This document shows, in pieces, positions 14,010-45,000 of a DNA stretch of 64,000 nucleotides. The notes beneath the pieces are model-generated. The model saw only the letters and a list, made by a program, of their open reading frames with translations, had not been told where the DNA came from and did no database searches. Both the position numbers and the translations under genes were made by a program. Origin of the DNA: Zeus faber. Taxonomy: Eukaryota > Chordata > Actinopteri > Zeiformes > Zeidae. The stretch lies in the NCBI GenBank assembly GCA_960531495.1, contig OY482846.1, forward strand, positions 35,749,065-35,813,064, written 5' to 3'. Within the stretch, counting starts at the first letter, position 1, and each line of letters opens with the position of its first letter.

Positions 14010-14010
<1 letters not shown>
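8543..14010. other. Intergenic DNA, two CpG-rich blocks, no gene recognised
   Basis: GC/CpG-rich blocks occur at 11525-11760 (with a CTG5 run) and 12230-12570. They could be unmethylated islands of an unannotated promoter, but no exon with recognisable protein sequence is attached. AT-rich DNA with (TA) and poly-C/poly-A runs lies at 9960-10160, 10960-11110 and 11200-11480. A gttagaccagcggttcccaag segment at 9163-9185 resembles the terminal sequence of fish hAT-type MITEs. I see no supported coding sequence. Confidence 0.45.
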
Positions 14011-14059
<49 letters not shown>

Positions 14060-14155
14060 TTTATTAGTTTTATCATTATTATTATTATTACTATTATTAC
14101 TATTATTACTATTATTATTATTATTATTATTATTATTTTTTTTTTAGTTTTATCA

Positions 14156-14186
<31 letters not shown>

Positions 14187-14272
14187 TATTACTATTATTA
14201 TTATTATTATTATATATTTTATTTGTTTTATTATTAATATTATTATTACTATTTTATTATTATTATTATTAT

Positions 14273-14313
<41 letters not shown>

Positions 14314-14465
14314 TATTTTTCCTTTTCTTAATGGCTCAGTTATTATTATTATTTTAATTATTATTATAATTATCATTATTGTTATATTTTTTATTTTCAT
14401 AATGGCTCCGTTATTATTATAAATATTATTATTATTATTAATATTATTATTATATTTTTTCCTTT
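14011..14465. repeat. ATT/AGT trinucleotide array with higher-order repeats
   Basis: Long ATT runs alternate with a recurring unit (tttttag/ttttatcatt), a pure AGT run (about 14 units, 14272-14312) and a recurring unit around ccttttcttaatggctcagtt (near 14320-14340 and 14459-14481; a variant with cataatggctccgtt near 14397-14412). The isoleucine/leucine-rich open frame is an artefact. Confidence 0.95.
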
Positions 14466-17400
14466 TCTTAATGGCTCAGTTGTGTTTGGATGGGGTGGGA
14501 AGTTGGTGTAAAATATGTAAAAATGTATTACTAATCATCATTTATTGTATCTGATTCTTCCTGTTGACTGACTAAATCCTTTGAAAAAAAAAGTTTAAGT
14601 TCACCATTTTTCCACCCAAATTTTTCCTTATTAAATAATAAACCTCGTGACCTATTGAAAAACTTACCACTCTGCTGCAGCTTCTCACTGTGCTTGAATG
14701 CACTCCAACGGGGCTGATGATCCAATGTCTGAAGTTAAAAAAACAGGTTAAATCTTGTTTCTGAAACTGGGAAGCTCACGATATTGTCAGACAATATTCA
14801 TGTTATACTGGGGAAATACTGACTCATAAACTGCATTTTATCAGGGTTTTTTTTCAGGGCTTTAATTCACTTCAACTTGTTTTTTTTTTAGTTTTTCTTA
14901 TCTTGACTTTGTGTTGACTCGAATCAGCTCTTTTGGCACAAACACAAAGAAACCAGAAACAGGAAGCCACGTCGCTTCCTACCGACAAACTGCTGCGGCC
15001 GACGTGACGCAATTCCAAAGAGTATGATGGGATATTACTGTTATTCAAAACACGTGAATGCAAAGACACACGCGGGACTACAATGTGACTTTCCCGTTTT
15101 CGTAAAAAAAGGAGAAGGAAACTTTGCCCCGTCGAAGTGCATTTAAGCACAGTGAAAAGCTGTGGCAGAGTGGTAAGTTTCTCGCCGGTGAAGTGAACGG
15201 TTGCGACGTGAAGATGACAGGAAGCAACATTTCAATAAGGCCCACTTCAATAAGTGTTTGGTTTGTCCGTGCTGGGCTACCGTAGATGAAGCATGGTGGT
15301 GCAACATGTCGGCCTCTGCAAAGCTAGATTAAAAAAAAAAAATCTTTATTCTAAGATAACCATTCTTATTTTAACTGGATTATACACCAATTAAAACAGA
15401 CTCACGAATATTATATTCTATTCCTGCCGAGTCCGTTGCGTAAACTCCACGCGCTGCACCTTTAAGACGGTAAAACGGTTCGTTCCTTCAACCTGCGCGC
15501 CTTTCGGAACGTTGCACTGGAACAGACGCCGGCGTTGCAAGAAATTGTGATGTGCCGATAACAAAAAAAAGCCAATCAAACTCTGGATTCATTCAGCGCG
15601 GCCCCAAATGTTCACGTCACACGCACTCTTCAGAAGGATCTGTGAACCGCAACATGCACCCGCTCTGAGACATCTGGAATTACTACGGGTTATTAACATT
15701 CCTCTCTATTCTGGTGCCATAACATTTTGGACTTTGAGGAAACTCATTACAGTTTAATAGCGCAGAAATTCCACGCGGGATGCGAGGGGGGTTGAGGCCG
15801 GGTTTCCACGCCGCGCCGGCGAAAAAGCGAGAACGAAACGAGCCCGGGCACTGCCACGCCCGGAGATACACTGCCACGCCCGGCCCCCGGCGAGTTGACC
15901 ATAAGCCCCTTAGGCTCACCACCCCTGGAAGTCCTAATGGCCTCTCTGTGGTCAGGGAGGGCACTCAGTGTGGCGTGGCCTCATTTATTATTATTATTAT
16001 AATTTTTTATTTTTTACTGTTTTTGCATTGTCCCCTCCCCCGAGAGATCAGGTGCGTACGGTAGCAACTTAGGTATAAAGAATATCTGCCGGTGGACGAG
16101 TGGGCGACCAGAACTCGTTTACCAGTCAGTCCTGCCAAGAGAACCGCCGACACAGCCTGCGAACCCACGATCCCGGTGGGGAAACCGTTAACGATTCCTC
16201 ACCGACTCCTCCCGCGTTCATTAAGACTCCAGGGCTTGTTATGGCCGTGGTAGAGCGGTGCGGGAAGGGGTCCTCGTACCCGGAAGTGAGTTTGCATTTT
16301 GGGCGCGTCCGGTTGCCGCCTCTCGAAGTCGATGGGGTTTTTTTTTTTTTGTTTGTTTTTGCTTCGATGCCAGAAATAAGGTCTGTGGTTAACACGAGCT
16401 CCAGAGATTTTTTAACGTTCTGTTCTAGGACAATAAAATACGTCAGTAAATACCCCGCTCGTGAAGTTTGGAGCTTATACGTCTCGTTAAAAAAGTGCGG
16501 TTTCTAACAAGCGTCTGAATGAGACTACGGAGGCTGTCGGGGACGGCATCCGCACACGGAAGGTCAATCTGCTCACGACTCCCCCTTTAAAGCCTCGAGT
16601 TGTGCTTGTGCTCACGCTCTTGCAAAGTGTTCTAACTCAAACTTTCCGGGCTTTTGTAGACGAGGTAAACGCGCGATATCATATTCCAGGTCGGGAGCTT
16701 AGGGGGGGGGGGTGCAGTCCCTTTATGGACCTCACGTTCGATTTTTACTTCCGGCGATTGCAGTTAAGTGGTGCGGATTTGTGGAGACTGTCTTGGTGAA
16801 CAAAATGTGTTCATCATAAACTTTTGTTTGTCACCGAGCTTATTTTCTGCAATAATCCAAAATCCCATGGAAAAACGGTGGTCGAGGGAACCGGGGCTGA
16901 CTTCCATATGCACAAATAACAAAACAATGCTACAAAATCAAAACAAACACCAACAAACACCCTTCCCAACAACGCTGCTGTCTACATTCCTGTGTATATG
17001 CGGATGGAGAGTGATTGGGCAGAGTGCATCGTTGCGGTTGGTCCGCTTCCCAGTATCCTCCAAACACACACACACACGCACACACACACACACACTCTTC
17101 TAGATACACTTCCCCAAAGTGCCAGCGGCAGATATGAATGACTCATATGACGTCACATAGGGGTCGAGCTGGAGGTGACGGACGCTCAGGTCGAGAGCAG
17201 TTGCCGTTGTCGACAGTTTGCAGAGAAGCACTCTGTATTTCGCCTTGAAATCTTTCCACTATTCTCAAAATTGAAAAGATAAAAAAAACATACAAAAATA
17301 TACAAAAAATAGAAATACATCCTGGGGATATGTTTTGGTGTTATAATAAAAAAATAAAATAAAATAAAAAAAACCTTTATTCAAGTTATTCTCAATTTTG

Positions 17401-18339
17401 TTCATGTTAAGGACCCCTCAACATGCATTTAAGGCCACGGACACCGTTCCATTTCAAGATTTTGTCCCCGGGCCCCTAATCACTGCGGTCAGCTGAGCCG
17501 TCACTTGCGAGAAAAAGTCCAGCCGGCCGCCGATCGGATTTTTGATGCGCGTCTATCGGTGACGTTGCGGTGCCTGGAGCAGCCGGAAGGGACGAAAGAA
17601 TCGCATTACAGCAATCATTTCTCTATATCCAGAGAACCGCCGCTCGGGGGTAACTCGAGGGTTTATCTGATATAAAAATCCAACTGGCTGAAATAGGCCA
17701 GGCTCATCCGGCCTTGTGGGCGAAATTCTTTTCGATAATTCAAAGTAGGGAGAAAAAAAAAAAAAAAAAAGAATGCGGACCGGGAGGTTTTTAGCGCCCC
17801 ACTTAAGACGCGTGACGACAGCTACGAGATTCAAGAGATCCAGTAGAGAACACGCTCCGCCCTCCCCCTCCCCACCAGGTGACAATATTCACCCGCTCCT
17901 CTCCGGCCTCCGACCTGCCGTGGCACAGAACTCTAATCCCGCTCTTTCACCATCTCTTTCTTTGTGTTTTCGGGGGGGGGGGGGGGGGGGGTGGATGCTG
18001 TACGTCCGTCCTCGCGCGCCGCTGTCGTTGAGTCTTAGCCGGCGAACGAGGCTCCGGGCGTCGTCTGGTGTAAATTTGCCTTGGACGCGTTTTTTTTTTA
18101 TTTTTTTTATTCTTTTCTCCCCCAGGAATGTGGCGGCCTCCTCTCCCTGCTTCCGTCACAACCCTTCCCCAGCAGGAGCGTCTGTACCTTCTGAGCCAAG
18201 TATTTTAAACGCTGTGTGTGTGTGTGTGTGTGCGCGTGCTTGATTTTACCACAGCACTTTTTTAGAGTCCCTCTTTCTGATTAGCTTTTTAAAAGTTGCG
18301 AAATTGTGAACGCGCAGCGAGAACATGCTAATAAAATAA
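14466..18339. other. Intergenic DNA without recognisable genes
   Basis: Mixed AT-rich and CpG-rich blocks. A short direct repeat (actgccacgcccgg) lies at about 15849-15882. CA runs occur at 17062-17097 and a GT run at 18212-18234, with A and T homopolymers at 17753-17770 and 18089-18110. A run of 20 G lies at 17972-17991. I found no reading frame with domain motifs or flanking splice signals. Confidence 0.45.
17972..17991. repeat. Poly-G run (20 bases)
   Basis: An uninterrupted run of 20 G, a potential G-quadruplex former and a likely sequencing or assembly length uncertainty. Confidence 0.9.
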
Positions 18340-18515
18340 TACACCCTCCGGTCTATGTATTTATAGCAGTTTCCAATGAGCTCTGATTACTTTACATTTG
18401 ACACTGTGATCCACCCTGGATGTTCATTATTGATGAGCCCTAATGGCCCCCGCTAGCACCCAACACCCTATTGATTAGGATTTTCTTACCTCCGAGCTAA
18501 TCATGTGGGCGCCTG
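18340..18515. promoter_or_regulatory. Candidate conserved non-coding element
   Basis: A low-CpG, repeat-free block between a GT microsatellite (18212-18234) and a second GT run (18526-18545). It contains clustered homeodomain-like cores (gattac, tgattagga, ctaatcatg, cattattgatgag). It differs in texture from the CpG-rich DNA on its left. Inferred from composition only. Confidence 0.25.
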
Positions 18516-18545
18516 CCCGACTGCAATGTGTGTGTGTGTGTGTGC

Positions 18546-19134
18546 GTGGGAAGGGGGTGGGGGGGGGCTCTTTTTGGTAAAGATGAGTTTATAATTGTAC
18601 ATACTGCAGATCTGAAGGAAAGATTCGACCGTTGCAGACGCTTCTCACCTCAATGTACGTACGTCCATCTCACTTTTACAGCCGACTTCATTTTCCATAA
18701 CCGCTCTCCGTCTAATTCCCATCCTTCCACCAAATCCTCTCGAAAACACAATTCTGACTCAAGTACGAAGCGAGTGTATGCGAGAAGGTCAAAATCAGGA
18801 CTGGAGGCCACCGATTACCAGTGAAGGGAGAGTTCCTCTCCTGGAGCGACTCCATTGCTGCAGGGAGTGAAAAATACTCCAACAGACTTCAACTGACAGC
18901 CTGAATGGTGAGATGGACCTCATGCAACTTCCACCATGCTGCAAGCCGCTTCGTATTTTAGGCGGAAGTACATTTGTGAGGTGTTGTTTGTGAAACCAAT
19001 GGAAGTCGATGGATAGGTTTTGGGAAAGGTGAGTATGTGACGGCAACGGTCAAACGGCTATAGGGGGAGTTTGTGTCCATGCTTTGAGCAGTCACTCAAG
19101 AGCAATAAATCAACTCAGGAGAATACAACGCGCT
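18546..19134. other. Flank downstream of slx9, nothing recognised
   Basis: Unique-looking DNA with no supported coding frame. It lies beyond the likely polyadenylation sites of the minus-strand gene slx9. Confidence 0.45.
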
Positions 19135-19271
19135 TTTATTTTGAACCATCAATATAAGATCGTGACGGGCCAGGAAAAAAAACCCCAAAAAAACAAAAAA
19201 CTAAAACCTAAAATAAAAACAGTGAGATGCCAAGAGGGAGGCGTATGGTAGGTAAGTAACTCAGGTTTATT
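19135..19271 (-). terminator. Candidate slx9 polyadenylation signals
   Basis: On the minus strand, AATAAA hexamers occur at 19271-19266 and 19140-19135, about 350 and 480 bases after the slx9 stop codon. Which is used cannot be told by eye. Either choice places the CA/TG array (19349-19447) inside the 3' UTR. Confidence 0.4.
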
Positions 19272-19320
19272 GCCTAGGAAATATAAGGAAACAGAGGTTG
19301 TGAGTGCCTGAAAATGGCCC

Positions 19321-19448
<128 letters not shown>

Positions 19449-19619
19449 GAGCCGAGTTTAGACATAGCCGCTCGTCTCACTGCCGCTCTGGACCGGTGAG
19501 CGGGACACCAACAGGGCGTGGGGCAGGTTCAGTCTTTCCAAACGGAGGCGGGTGGGAGCTTCTGTTAAAGTCTCTCTGGAGGGAGGGCGGGGGCTTACAG
19601 GGGAAAACCATCTGGAGGG

Positions 19620-36844
<17,225 letters not shown>

Positions 36845-37078
36845 GGTTTTGGTCTCGGGTAATAGTTCCGAAACAACTGTGCGTTGGTTGTAAACGCGAC
36901 CCGCCGCAGTTGCTCTCCCCCGGCGTGTTACATATGACAACAAAGCCTGGCTGGTGCTCCGGTGAACTGGTTCCGGGGGAACGCAGGGGGCGAGTGGTTA
37001 GAAGTTCCGCACGGGCGTCGGTGGAGGCCGGATTTCCACTTGTCACCAGTTTAGGGTGACAAGTGCTACAAATCAACA
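36845..37078 (-). promoter_or_regulatory. Likely slx9 promoter/5' UTR region
   Basis: CpG-rich DNA immediately upstream of the slx9 start codon, fading into AT-rich repeats at 37080. No TATA box was identified. The assignment rests on position and composition only. Confidence 0.35.
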
Positions 37079-37344
37079 TGATATGATATGGATAAATATA
37101 TTATTATTATTTATATATAAATATATATATATTATTATTATATTTTTTTTTTACAGCAACAAAAAAAGAAATGTACAAACGTCAATTATATTTACTATAT
37201 GTTGTATGCTTTGTACATTTTTTTTTGTATTATCTCATACCTCATATATATATATATATTTTTTTTTTTACAGCAACAAAAAAGGAAATGTACAAACGTC
37301 AATTATATTTATTATATATATATATTATTATATATTATATATAT

Positions 37345-37424
<80 letters not shown>

Positions 37425-37430
37425 TGCTTT
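37079..37430. repeat. AT-rich duplication and (TA)n/(CA)n array
   Basis: A segment (T-run, acagcaacaaaaaa.gaaatg, tacaaacgtcaattatattta) occurs at about 37141-37198 and again at 37257-37315. It is followed by a TA array (37338-37408) that passes into a short CA run. This is a local tandem duplication of about 117 bases. Confidence 0.9.
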
Positions 37431-38407
37431 TGCATAGCCATATGTTGTAATTGTTTTAATTGTGTGTTTTATTTATCTTTACAATTTTTAAATGTACAGT
37501 AGTGTCACAGTAAGTGTTTGAGCAAAATGTGATTGGTGAAGATGCCAATGGATAGGAAAACAGTAAAAACGACTTTATTTTTTATTTTTTAATTGCGCGA
37601 CATTTAGGTTAGTCACTTATTTCGTTCTGAACCGATTGTTGAATTTTTGTAGTCCCCCCCCCCCCCCCCCCCCCTTAATTTATTGCAAACCTTCTTTCTT
37701 ATTCAAAGGGAAGATCTACGTTGAGGCATGGAACACATTTGGGTCCCAGGCCGGCAGTTGTAATAGGCCTTGTTTATTTGTTTCTCTTCATACGTTGAGG
37801 CTTTCTTTTCCCTTTTAAGATTAAAAAAAGCATTATTTGAAGGGGAAAATTAACAAAGCGTCATATCCTTCTCATCTTATTCTTCCCATTCTTTTATTTA
37901 GACTATATATCCTCATTATGATAAGTGTTGGTTATAATGGTTTACTTGACTTTTTTTTAATAATTATAATTATTCCTCATTACTCATATACAAACTCATA
38001 CTCATATTCTTAAAAAAAAAAATACACTTCATAAGAATGTTGCAAGGTGTAAATGAAAATCCCATTTATTTGTGAGCAGCTGAAGCAAATTAAATTATGG
38101 GGTCAGCGACAATGATATAAAATAAGGAAAATGTGTATTATATTACTACCATGGCCTATACACAATGAGAACCAGTGATAGTGTTTATAAAAAATGAACG
38201 ACTATTAAACACAACATATACACGAAGCGGAGAGTATTTACATTTTACAATACAACGATTATGACAACAAGCAACACAGGGTTATCCGTAAATCACGGGC
38301 TTCACACCAGGATCCTGCGATTGAAGACTGGAGTCGACTCGGCAAGCGGTGGAAATACACACTGGACACATTGGAATAACAGAGGCTTAAATTCCAATCT
38401 CTTCAAC
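37431..38407. other. slx9-plcd4 intergenic DNA
   Basis: AT-rich, with a run of about 18 C (37657-37674). No coding sequence recognised. Confidence 0.6.
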
Positions 38408-38460
38408 TCTACCGACTTAATTCAAGATTCAAGATTCAACATTTTTATTTGTCACATACA
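38408..38460 (-). repeat. Retroposon 3' tail-like sequence
   Basis: attcaagattcaagattcaa followed by catttttatttgtcac is, on the minus strand, a GTGACAAATAAAAATGTTGAATC-type tail common at the 3' ends of fish LINE/SINE copies. It also supplies an AATAAA in the orientation of plcd4, about 490 bases after its stop codon, so it may act as a polyadenylation site. Confidence 0.45.
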
Positions 38461-38937
38461 TACATATAATAGCTTTGAGGGCGTGAGGTCGCGTCTCTGT
38501 ATATGGAAGAGGGCTTTGTTCTGAGGCGCCGGTCTGACGTAAACTACGGCCAGAAGCCGGGTTCGCCCGACGGTGCTCTGCGCGAAGTGCCGGGGGTTCG
38601 TTTCTGCGGGGAATACTGACAGCTCGGGCGTGGAAACATGTCGGTGGCACATCGTCCTCTACAGCACAACACAACTGGACACCGGCGGAATAAAGGTTGC
38701 GGTCGGCCGACGTTTAGCAGCGGATTTCAAGTAACGCGGATCACAAAAGGGCGGGGCGTCGACCGCAGCAGGTCTGCACGCTCTCCATTCATGAGCGAAC
38801 GAAGACAACACTCCGTCTATTCTAGCCAACGCGCATCGCCTAGCAACTACAGGGGGAAAAAAAGGAGTACATTTGGCTTAGTATGTCTTCACATCAATTA
38901 AGGAGGTTGAATACTTTCTCGGGCGTTTTCCACGGTT

Positions 38938-39029
38938 TCACTCCAGCTCCGTGATCCTGACGTGGACGAACAAGGAAGACGGCGGGATGCTGGTTCCGTC
39001 CTTGGACAGGAGGTGAATGTGCCGGTAGC
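38938..39029 (-). CDS. plcd4: plcd4 exon 15, C-terminus and stop
   Basis: Encodes [20 protein letters not shown] and [10 protein letters not shown] before the TGA at 38940-38938. GYRH(I/V)HLLSKDG is the conserved end of PLC delta C2 domains. Acceptor TTCCCAG|GCTACC. Confidence 0.97.
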
Positions 39030-42000
39030 CTGGGAACGCAGAGCAGAGGAAACGCGACCAGGCCGATGAGGGCGGAGGAAGAAAAAAGGCAGGATGGCGT
39101 CGCCCGATCACAGGCGGGGAAATAAGCACGAAGCATTCTTCAATCAGGTCATCAAAGGCGACAGAACGGCGAGATCCCATTCTTCAGCCCTCGGATAATT
39201 TAACGAGGCACAGTAACAAGTTCATCTTGATTCATCAGAAGCCTGCTGTTGTCTTCATTTACAGTGTTATTAATTTACAAAATCCAGCACCCTGCTCCAT
39301 TTCTGTCGATATATAGTATTTTGACACAGATGCCAGTTAACAAATATACAGTAAACCCTGAAATATGCGTAAACTCAAATTACCGTCGGAGTGTAATAAT
39401 TTTAACAGTTTATAGTTTGTTGCAAGGTAGAAATGTTTCAGGTCCTTTTTGATTCTGTGTTATTGGGTGGTAAGTTCTCGATCTGTTAGTAGCCAATCAG
39501 TGGCGATCAGGAAGTGAGGGCGGTAACCTGCCCGGTTCGTAGAGGCGTGGGACCAAAGGAGGAAAAGATAAACAGTCTGAGACGAGGGAGACGGGAGAAA
39601 CGCTGGTCGTAAATTTCAGTAAAAAAATAAAAACAAATCAAATAAAATAAAATAAAATGTCGAAATACCGTTTCAAAAAAGTTAGAGCCGGGAGTTTTTT
39701 CGTACCAGCGCGGGTCCCTGTTAAAACGAAGAGCGTGAGCTGTGATTTGGAGCCGCTGCCGGTCGGACATTTTCCCAAACTGGCATAGACGCTTTTACCA
39801 CGTGCGGACTCGTGCGAGGTAGCTATTGCCACTCGCTAGCTGCGATGGAAATCTGGAAATTTCCGAGTGATTACGGACGTTATCGGCAAACAGAAATTTT
39901 ATGGACATTTGTATTGAAAGATATGAAATCCATTAGTGTTTGTGGATTTCTGAATAGCGCGCTTCGGATGCTGCCGTACAGGCTGCTGCAGTGGAGGTGC
40001 TGAGGATGCCAGAGAGGCTTGTGTTTGGTTTTTGTCGCACACAGGACGGAGCTTCAGGACGGACCAATTTTCACCGCCCGGCTAACTGCTGGACAGAGGG
40101 TGTGGAAAGACGGTCGCCTACAGCTTTCTGAGTTTCCGAGGATCCGTGAGTGCAGGCCGGATTTTCTGCGAGGATTTCAAACAGGCTCCAACAACACGGT
40201 ACCATGAACCGAGTTACGAAAACCCGCAGGTCTTTTTTATTTATTTTTATTTTTTTAATCTCCAGAACAAATTGTAATAAATATTTTCTGTTATTGCGTT
40301 CAAGTCTTTTGCGGTTTGGTATTAGTTCATGTTGCTTGCAATGTCATTCATGTGGTAAACATAAGGGCTTATAATAGTTGCAAGGGAGTGTAAGCTCAAA
40401 ATAACAATATAGCGATACAATAAGCTAACTAGAGTCATCGGCTCAAATTCGGTAAATGATGTGGACACGTCGTAGTTGTAAATTTTAGTGGACCACCAAT
40501 TCTCCTCTAATTTGGTCTCATTGGGTACATCTGCTGTACGTCAATTACACATACATCATGTGATCTGGTCATGTTCACCTGATAGGACAGCTGCACATAC
40601 GGTCCCGCCCCGAAGCAAATGTCGCAAATCAGTGTCAGAACTGCTTTACGGCAATATTTCACATCCCGGTGCGCTACGTCATCTGCACGTGGGGGTGCAA
40701 GTGTAAACAAAAATGGCTGGAAGAACACGGCACTTCGGGAAATTACTCGTTAGATGGATCATGGATTATGACAAGATTTGTCCGTCGCTGCCACGCCGTG
40801 ACTACATAAGTTGAGTGTTGACGACCGAGTCGACCGTGTTTTAGTACATGTCGTAGGCAGGTAGCGTCAGTCGTTGACGCCTTACCGGGGATTACCCTGA
40901 CATTCACACAGAGGCTCACATGCCAAGACAGAATTTTGAGGAGAAAGGACACTATTACCAATTTTGTGGGGTGTAACCAAAAAGTAATATAACGGGTAGT
41001 ATAACAAATGACTACTGGCAGGGAGTAATAAGTAAAGTAATAGTATTACTTTTGACAAGAGTAAGGAGTAATCGGTAATAAATTGCATTTTGTTGAGTAA
41101 CGAGCTCAACACTGATGGTGATATCCTATGTGAATAACGTCATTATTTTATATATGTGACTTAATAACTCAGTTTTAAGTTCAGTTACAACAAAAAAACT
41201 TGACTGACGTAACTTTCAAACATCGTGTCAGACCGAAACATTTTGCAAGAGTTGAAAAATTTGAACCCATCCCCGAGCCTCGACTGCAGGCGGAAATCGT
41301 AGCTTTTCGCGTGCGGAATCAGGCTCTCCATAGGAATGAATGGACTTCTGGTTACAGATACAGTATATGGTGCAGAACGTATTAAGTAATGATGAGGTTT
41401 GTGATTAAGTTTCAGTCATTACTGGTTCTGTTCAACAGCCCTATATTTGCTCGAGAGACAAATTTTATGTTGAGTTTATGTTTATGGCTTCTACTGTATT
41501 ATGTACAGTGCATACCGTACATTTCAGATGAACGTCGGTCTTTCCGCATGGGGTTTGGGTGAAGCCCCAAACAGTCCTATTGAGCTCACCTTGCTGGATG
41601 CAGCTGAAAGGCAGAGTGTACTGGCCCACAAAGTCATTTTTGGATGTCTTGTCATAGTCCTCCACCACGAATCGCACCATGGCCAGCTCCGGAGTGTGCA
41701 CGGTAAAGCGCAGGGTGTCATACCACACAGGGTTGAAACCTGTCAGTGTGACAGATAGTGGCGTATTTTACAATGCAAGCACACAGTATGTGGTGGCTCA
41801 TGCCTAGTTAAATAAAAGGTGGTGAACCGCAGGAGAATTGTTGAACAGAGAACGGATCTAAAGATCGATAGTAGGTAGACAGATAGATACTAAGTAAGTA
41901 AGTAAGTAGTAAGTAAAAATGTATTTATATAGCACCTTTCCAACACAAATGCAAGTCAATGTGCTGTACAACAGCGCATTGGAAAGTAAAAGATGGATAG

Positions 42001-45000
42001 ATTGATAAATAGATAGATGCTACAGAGTCAGATGCACGTTACAATTAATCTAGTTTTATTCTAAATTGTGTTCCTTACCGTTGTTCTCAATGTATCTGGT
42101 CTCCTGCTTGGCCTGGTCCAGGGGGACGCCGTGGATTTCCACTCTGACCAGAGGGTCAACTATGGAGCCCTCCTTGATGTTCACCTTGGGCAGCTGCTGT
42201 CCACTAATCACCTTGGGGAAAAAAACCCAGACCAAATAGTTCAAACCTCTAAAGGATGATATCTTTAAAAATACCTATTCTAAATGGGGACGGATGGATT
42301 GGGTGATGGACAGAAGATTCAACGGCTAGATGAAGGGGGCTCTTTTCGTGACATGCTTTCTTTTACCTGGATGTTGAGGACCAGAGGCTGGTAGTTGTCG
42401 CGGTTTTGGGGCGCCTCGGGGTCGAACCCCCTCTCGGCCTGCCTCATGAAGTTGGGCTTCAGGATGTATCCGCGGCGTCCGTTCTGACCGAACAGCCCGT
42501 CATTGAGGTCCATCCCCTCCCCGGCCGTCTGGAAATTCAACGCAACTAAACGGTAAAAAGAAGAAAAAAAACATCTATTTTAAAATGCAAATTAATACAT
42601 TTATGCTATTTGGCTGATACGTTCAGTTAAGTGTTCTCTTATCTCTTATCTTAAACATTTCCCATGTGTACTGAGCATGGGGGCAGTTACGCGTTACTCC
42701 TCCCAACTTCTAAAATCAAATGTACCAATTTGGCACCCGGTGTTCCACATCTCCTGGGGGTTGAAGTTGGAGGAGTCGGTTCGGAAGCCGCTGGGATACA
42801 CTCTGGTCAGCTGCCGAGCATTGTGGTACACAAACTCTGCCCCTGTGTGGAGAGAGTGAGGTGCAGGATGCAGCCAGGTAGCGATCTCAAAACAACTACG
42901 GTTCAGATCCCCCAAAACCTTTGTTGCAGGGGCACCTTTTGTGGATTTAAATATTTTCAAGCGCCCCCACACAACCACCTACATGCACACACATTAACAC
43001 TCAGACACGTCCTTTGCTTGCAAAGTGCTATAGAATTAATTTGAAACCCCAAATAAATTGATCATAATTAGCACAGAATCGCAACTTCAGTGTGTAACAT
43101 CTTACTGAAAAAAAAACGAAATAAAGAACAAGTCACCTTTAGAGTGGAAGCATTAAAAGTGATGCTGCAGCATCCATCTTTCAAATTTTTACTGTGCAAT
43201 AGCATTCATTGCTTTCAACAGATTTTTTTCAAGAACGCCTTTCTGCACAAAAATGGCAAGTTCGCCAAATCCCTGGGAATAAACAAAAACCTGAACATTT
43301 TCTCTGCAAGAATAAAAATAGTCCTGAAATCTCATGCTTTGGTGACAGTTATCACCCGAGTAGATCGCTGGCAATTCCCACGCCTAGGTTCTTGTTTATA
43401 TTTAGCCTTGCTGCACTTTAAAATTATTTCCACAAATGCAGGATGACAGTAATACTGTTTTCACACGAACCATCGCCTTTTATTAGCGGGTTGAGCCGGG
43501 TTTTTTAAAAACTGTAAACTTGAAGAAAATGTATTTTGAGCCGTTCAAAAGAATCGGATGGTTTATGAACGACTCAACACTACAGTTGAGGCAGCATGGA
43601 TGGATACAATGATACTCCATGCTGCTGGTGCGCACACCGGTCCTTCGGCAGCAGGGAGCAGAGGGGTTCTCTCCTGTGCTCCCCACGGTGCGATCCCCTC
43701 ACTCACAACATGTGGGAAAAAAAGTCAATAACTTCTGATTTTGGATTCTAATGGGATATGAAATGATGGAATGATACATGGATATTCCTGTCTATTCATG
43801 TGCCAGCGTCCGGAATTTCAACGCACGTCGCGTCACGCAGGTAAAGGGGCCAAAATTTGCATCTATTGCCGGTCATTTGACCCAGGACTGAGACCCTGTT
43901 AGGCTCACTGACTCAGACCAGAGTTGAACCCAAAAGCACGACGCAGGGGAGCGGGTCAAAATTCACAAAGCAGGGGGTTTATTCAAACAAACAGTCCAGG
44001 GTCAAACAAACCAGGATATCTGTCAGCGAGGGCAAACAAGTCCAGCAAGGAATAGGCAGGGAATCCAAATCTGGCAAAGACAATCTGGCACAGAACAGAG
44101 GAGGTAGACCAGTATGAATACTGGGAGATGAGCTCCAGGTGAGGGGAAGAGCGGGAAACCTAGGTGATGTCAAGCAAAGGGGAGTGGCCGTATCTGAAAT
44201 GACAGGAGAGTTACTGACAAGGCTAGAGGCAAAACTAGATTAACTTTAAATGAGTAGACAAAAGAATACTGGATCTCAGTGAGGATTCATGACCGAACCC
44301 CCTCCTCTAGGGACGTCCCCTGACGTCCCACCAGGCAGGGTGTTATGCGCATATTCAACCCATAGCAGTAGTTTGGACCAGGACGTGGGATTTCTAGAAA
44401 CCATGCAGCACGGTCTCCATCTCCTCTGTCTGGCCATTGGACTGGGGGCGGAACCCCGAAGAGAAGCTGACTGTGGGTTTTGCAGTATTCTGCAAAACAT
44501 CTCTAGGCAGGCCGTGCAACCTGAACGCCTGGTTTAACATGACTTCGGCCGTCTCTCTGGCAGTGGGCAGTTTAGGCAGTGGTATAAAGTGAGCAGCCTT
44601 GGAGAATCTATCCACCACGATGAGAATCGTAGTGTTACCTTCAGAAGTGGGAAGGCCTGTGACCAAATCCAACGAGATGTGGGACCACGGACGACAAGGA
44701 TGGGCAGAGGCTGAAGCAGACCCCCTGGGGCTTGACGGGGGTTCTTGTTCTGTGAACATACAGGACATGCAGCCACAAACTCCTGGGGTGTCCCGATCCA
44801 TAGACTCCCATCAGAAGCGTTGTCGGAGAAGAGAGAGGGTTCTGGCTACTCCCAGGTGGCTAGCTAGCCAGGAGGAATGCCCCCACTGCAGGACTTGGTA
44901 ACGTACATTGGCTGGCACAAACAGGTGGTTATCAGGACAACTGCTGGGGGATGGGTGACTAGAAAGGACGTCTTTTATGCTCTACTCCACCTCCCAGGCC

